Positions 59,397 to 64,000 of a stretch of 64,000 nt of DNA are shown here, piece by piece (position 1 is the first letter of the stretch; each line of letters starts with the position of its first letter). A program made the translations under genes and the position numbers. Source of the DNA: Ciborinia camelliae (lineage: Eukaryota; Ascomycota; Leotiomycetes; Helotiales; Sclerotiniaceae); contig JANPYM010000012.1 of the NCBI GenBank assembly GCA_025890175.1, forward strand, positions 89,785-153,784, in the 5' to 3' direction. The notes beneath the pieces are model-generated. The model was not told where the DNA came from. It saw only the letters and a program-made list of their open reading frames with translations, and searched no databases.

Positions 59397-61919
59397 GCCG
59401 GAAATCTAGATCTTTATTGTATTATCAACATGCTAGTAATGTTATTCTAGTTGACAGCTAGTTGATTGGCTTAGATGATCGAAATTTGGGTGTTTTGGAG
59501 TGCGTTTGGGGGTATCTTGAAGGGGATTCCGGGGATTCTTTTTGAATAATTGAATGTTATAAAATGCTATTGAAGGAAAATGACTAGGAAATATTTGTTG
59601 AAAAAAAGCAAAAAAGCAAAGGGGATATTTTCATTTCGTTTGGTTATTCTATTACTAAGAGAGGATAGGTTGGTGTGGTAGTTATTAATAGTTTATTGGC
59701 GAAGGGAGTAAGTTGATGATATTAAAGAGATGTTATTAGCTATCAGTTTCTTAAAATCCGAGAGTTAATAAGCTGATAGATTGTTTTGACTATTTTGCTC
59801 TTATAGACCAAAAAGCATTCCAACGAAGAGGAACCCCAGAATATTGATTTCATTTGGAGATTTAAGTTCATTCAGAACATAAAACCAGAATCATAGAATC
59901 AAGATTTTTCGTATCTCTGATCTAGGTTACAAAACTACCTACTTAATAGGAGTGTGAGGAGACTCACAGAATCTAAATTGAATTATTTCCTTTTGGCAGA
60001 TATACTAGAAATAGTAGTAAACAACACCTGGAGAAATATAACATATGGCAGTCATAGATTTAATACTTGAATCTAGTCACGCTGAAACATATGCACTAGT
60101 ATTGATAGCTTATAAACTTCTCACTACAGTAGGTCCCGTAGAAGGTGAGGAGATTATTACAATAGGTAGTTAAAGATTAATCCATCCATGAACTAGTAAA
60201 ACTTTCGAGTCCATAGAATAGAGTGATTATACCATTATTTTATTTGAATGATAGTAAACTTGGACAGAAATCATCAAGATTTGTGTCCCTAGGGTATCGC
60301 GTGAAAGAAGACGCAAAATCTAGGTAGTGCATTTTCCATGTTCATGAGTACATACTCTTTAACAAGATTCCATATTTCCATGCGATGGCGGGAGAAAATA
60401 GTGTTCGCACTTCAAATTGCTGGTTGGGAGCCTATTTAAATCCTTATCAATTGGTTCTACAGAGGAAGACTGCCTCTAGATCATACTTCGCTTACCAAGA
60501 GCATTGCCGAGACCAGGTACTTCAGGTACCCATGGAATCTATGGAATGTATGGAAAATATGAATTTACAGTACGCAGATCTTGGTAAAGTTATTCAGCTT
60601 ATGGATAATACCATGGCTTGAATACAAAAAAATGCAGCATGAACGAAACGAGAATTTCAATGCAAGAGAAATGAACGAAGAAAATTTGTGGAAGAACCGA
60701 TGAAGGTGATGCTTTGAGAATATATAATCTCTCATTGGTTTCACATATTCTTTGAGCTTTTGGTGATGAAAATCCAGAGTGGTTGACGAATGATCTACTT
60801 CGTAGTGAAGACTTTGTCTATGAATTTATCTATGAATTTAATCAGATATATGGAATGCTTCATATTGATGATCACCGCAAGCTTCCCGGTCGCAAGTTTC
60901 ATGCACATAGGAGGGTTTGATATGTGGCGCAACGATGAAGCAATGGAGAGAAACAAAGTATTTAGCTCAAAGATAGCCGCGGTCTCGAAGATTTGGTTGG
61001 TTTTTGGAATGGTCAAACTAGGATTCGGATTCACTTTGGAAGTTTGAATGGTGTTGATCTGGGGCGTTTGGGAAATATTCTGGATAATTGAAAAAATAGT
61101 TGAATGGCTGGGTTGCGGAGTCAAATGTTAGCTTTGGGGAGACTAAGGTGTGTGCGAGGGGGAATTACCAGGAGATACCCCCGATGAGATAGGGTATACT
61201 TGAAAAGAAGTTACTTCATCAATTTGACCTCCAATTTCTGTTTCCCATTCCCAACTTCTATACTCCTGTGTTCGGGCTGCATTCAGTGATTCTCGATACG
61301 GGAGGCCGAATGTTTGCATTTCGGTCTGACTGTCTCTTCAGATAACATTCAATTCCCACTGCGAACTTTCCTTTTTTCGATATCGTTGACATAATTACTT
61401 CTATCTAGGCCTTCAGATATCACGTAAAAGTAGCGCAATTGCCCGAGGCAATTGTACTAGTATATTTAGTTCCCGAATCTACAGACTCGATGTTAAGCAT
61501 TAAATATGGAAGGTGCGAGTAAAGCTCTAGGTGGGCCTATATAACCTCAAAATCGTACATAGTAAACAATCAACCTCTCTACACCCTACATCAAGAAACA
61601 CCCCCTCATCGAGAACTAAATATACATATGCAAGAAGACAATTTTAATTCAAAATCTTTTTAAGTTTTCTTCTTTCCAACACATAGTTAAATGATGATTA
61701 AAAACCTCTGGCAGTATTATAGTTTCTATTGTTAATATTATTATTGTATATCGAGCTAATAGTCGGTTCTTTATAGATCGACCGCCTGGTTCCCAATCGG
61801 TGAAAACGATTGTTCTATACAAGCGAATTATTTCGCGCCAAATTTTAATAAAAAAGAATATATATTTTAATAATAAATTAATAAATTTTTGTATTAATAT
61901 AATATAATTTATATAATTA
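59397..61919. other. Intergenic, no gene seen
   Basis: Short frames at 60385-60621 and 60790-61124 show no motif. From 61830 the sequence is nearly pure A/T, like the interior of the element at 47957-48867. Confidence 0.5.
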
Positions 61920-62130
61920 TTGGGGAATCAGGTCACATGGTTTCCGGTCACATGATCAGGGATCACGTGGTAAGCTATGCCGCATAGGGTATGGGGGAGT
62001 AGCATATAAGGGCAGCTTAATTCTACCCTAGTAGTACTTGTCACGCCAAGGCCCCTGCCTAGTAAATGACAGTCACGTTATCGATCATGTGACCACCATG
62101 GTCACATGATCACCTCTATATTAGATAGTG
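61920..62130. repeat. Dispersed repeat, copy 2, with E-box triplet and palindrome
   Basis: GGAATCAGGTCACATGG to CATATAAGGGCAGCT repeats 48415-48510 with a single clear difference (CTATGCC versus CTATACC). CACATG, CACATG and CACGTG lie at 61934, 61949 and 61964. Compared with copy 1 about 45 bp are missing after GGGCAGCT, and similarity resumes at ATTCTACCC. A 29-bp palindrome at 62083-62111 has 13-bp arms, GATCATGTGACCA and its complement, around CCA. Confidence 0.65.
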
Positions 62131-62588
62131 TTCTTTCCAAGAGGATCCTTTCCTCTTCAGCATAGTTCTTTTATCAGATTGCATATCTACGATTTCACTT
62201 TCATGATCCCATGTGACGCGTATGACAGTACTTCCTGGGCAGTTTCCATATGTGAATTGTAGAATTCACTCTCAATTCGCTCTACGGCGCGCTCAAAATA
62301 CAGAAATCTGCTCAAGTCAAGATCAAACTCCTCGGCTTTCCACTTCTTACAAGCTCAAGACTGTGAAGAACAAGACTGCTATTTTAATTCCTGGTCGAGA
62401 ATATCTCTTGGGTCAATAAAAAAGGCACTGGCATTCTAAGAAGCCCAGCAGGCTTGTGCTGTCACTCCAAAGCAAAAAATAGAATTAATTTACCGACATA
62501 AAACTTCGATCTTTCAACTTCAACGCGGTGTTCACAACAATCCCAACAACCAAACTTGACCTGTACGGCGCTATCAAAAGGTACAATA
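62131..62588. other. Promoter region of BTB gene D
   Basis: No gene seen. This is the 5' flank of gene D, running directly out of the dispersed repeat. Confidence 0.4.
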
Positions 62589-63526
62589 ATGTCTCGAAAG
62601 CGCAGTCATTCCGAAGTTTCGTCCGGATCTTCTACGACCACGGAAAATGGAGATGGCGCCTCGGATTCAAACCTCACTATCACGACCTCCTTCATAGAGT
62701 AAGTCTAGCACACCACATTCAAACGTGAAAATTGAACCTAATTAGGATTTGTAGCTCGATCGGAACTGACATGGTTAACATTTATGTTGGCTATGATGGC
62801 CTAGATTGGGACGAAAAGCTCTTTCGTGTTCATAGAAAACTTATTTGCAGACAATGCCCATACTTCGCCAATATTTTTGAAGGCCGCAGAAAGACCGCGA
62901 GGCTTCCTTATGATTCCCCAGAGCTTTTCGACGTACTTCTTGAATGGATTTACACGGGGAAGCTGCGGTCTATGGATTATATCCTCTCAAATGTCGACAT
63001 CACTTCCTCATTGTATGTTTTTGCATCTCACCTTAGCTTGACCGCGGCCGCGAACAGCATTATCGATAGTATTCGGCAAAAACATCACGATGACGATGAT
63101 CATTATGGTGCAGAGGAAATTACAACTATTTACGTGAAAACCGCCTGCAATAGTCCCCTGCGAGAATATGCTATGGAGTTGTTTGTATACGTATTTCGGG
63201 CTGAAGAGGAAACGCTTGTTTCGAATGACGACGTGTTATCACTTTTTGAAATACCTCCTTTGAAGAATGATTTTCTCAGAGTCAGTCGCAGTATCAGCGT
63301 TGAAGATCCTCGCGAAAGTGGATGCCGTTTCCATATACATGGAAGAAATGATGTTTGTGAAGCAAAGGGCGATAGTAAGGAAGATGAGGATGGCGATGAA
63401 GAAGAAGAAGATGAGGCTGAGGATGAGGATGAAGAAGATGATGATGAGGCTGAGGATGAGGATGAGGATGAGGATGAAGAAGAAGAAGAAGTCAAAGAAG
63501 AAGCCGAAGATGATGCCGAGGATTAG
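62589..63526 (+). CDS. BTB-domain protein D with acidic tail
   Basis: Two exons, 62589..62698 and 62746..63526, give 296 aa. The 47-nt intron is phase 2 and lies just upstream of the BTB domain, as in genes A, B and C. The BTB/POZ domain is the clearest of the four: NIYVGYDGLDWDEKLFRVHR, then KLICRQCPYFANIF, LPYDSPELFDVLLEWIYTGK and LYVFASHLSLTAAANSII. A helical C-terminal part (LREYAMELFVYVF) leads to C-RFH-IH-GRNDV-C. The last 55 residues are almost only Glu and Asp, encoded by GATGAG/GAAGAA repeats that are prone to length change. There is no zinc-finger tail. BTB domains commonly dimerise or recruit CUL3; a specific partner is unknown. Confidence 0.85.
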
Positions 63527-64000
63527 AAGGTCGAAGAATTACTTGCAGTTGTTCGACAGAAGCATAAAAGCAATAACTATCCACCTCAGCGGCATGGCAT
63601 GGCATACCAAACAGAGGTACATATCGAAAGTTCCAGACTTTCAGTGCCTCAAACGTCACATCTCTCAGCCACCCCACTCACGACTTGTATATTGAAATGC
63701 CATTTTCCGGAACTGGGGGTAGGTCTAATTAGGATGGGGGTGCTCCATAATTGAGAGACGGAGGAGCGAACATAAACATATAATGGAAGTCCGGCATGAC
63801 TTCACGATTTGGCGATATTTCCAATCAATATGCTCTTTCCATCAGTTTATCGTTAATGGCTGTCATGACCATTCATCTTTGGTGAACATTATCAGATAGC
63901 AAAAGTCGAAATAAATCTTGGGATCCCATAAGGTTAAATCCATAGGTAAACAGCAAGTGAATGGATTCATGAAACGCTCTCCAACTTTCAAAAATCAAAG
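63527..64000. other. Intergenic to window end, no gene seen
   Basis: The 3' flank of BTB gene D. No motif or frame of note. Confidence 0.5.

Overview
The window looks like nuclear DNA of a filamentous ascomycete. The reasons are short (about 45-65 nt) GT-AG introns with CTRAC-type branch sites, a PTH11-like rhodopsin-domain receptor, a bZIP factor with a DUF3425-type tail, spherulin-4-like proteins, and a LysM wall protein. The many dispersed TAGG/ACCT tracts make a Leotiomycete (Helotiales-like) source my best guess, but that is inference. Genes are well separated on both strands. About 60 percent of the window is intergenic DNA rich in microsatellites. There are three assembly gaps (13420-13429, 24744-25626, 42877-42886).

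Layout. 1-906: spherulin-4-like gene cut by the window edge. 2496-3776: SCP2 plus phytanoyl-CoA dioxygenase fusion. 5471-7508: bZIP regulator. 8349-9821: six-exon PTH11-like receptor. 11108-11479: small TA-flanked inverted-repeat element. 12247-14238: low-complexity DNA with a direct duplication abutting a gap. 14225-15442: amidoligase. 15845-17587: mitochondrial membrane protein. 18389-19725: Arb2-domain protein. 21020-21792: three-exon mitochondrial ribosomal protein uS14m. 24563-24700: tRNA-Ala with intron. 25644-30755: two tandem BTB genes with unusual zinc fingers. 32693-33790: SDR. 34306-35662: membrane-anchored SGNH/Cas1-like protein. 38926-39719: complete spherulin-4 paralog. 43121-46656: a small hypothetical gene, a 71-aa gene and a membrane protein with a PAN/Apple-like ectodomain. 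47709-49651: mitochondrial carrier pseudogene split by a 911-bp inverted-repeat element. 51860-52525: Ser/Thr-rich GPI-like protein. 54626-57566: repeat-rich LysM protein. 58430-59396: broken BTB gene. 61920-62130: dispersed repeat with E-box-like motifs. 62589-63526: fourth BTB gene.

The most interesting signal is a four-member BTB family (two tandem genes near 29 kb, one broken copy near 59 kb, one copy near 63 kb). Its members share a phase-2 first intron at nearly the same place and a post-BTB motif C-x-F-H-x-H-x(5)-C. Two members end in an interlocked CCCH/CCHH finger, present three times in one and once in the other. The two tandem members also share a promoter block. Next in interest are the carrier gene destroyed by a TA-targeting element, which itself carries a second dispersed repeat with three E-box-like hexamers at exact 15-bp spacing, and the SCP2-dioxygenase fusion. 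Exon borders were placed by hand from splice signals, reading frame and agreement with known families.
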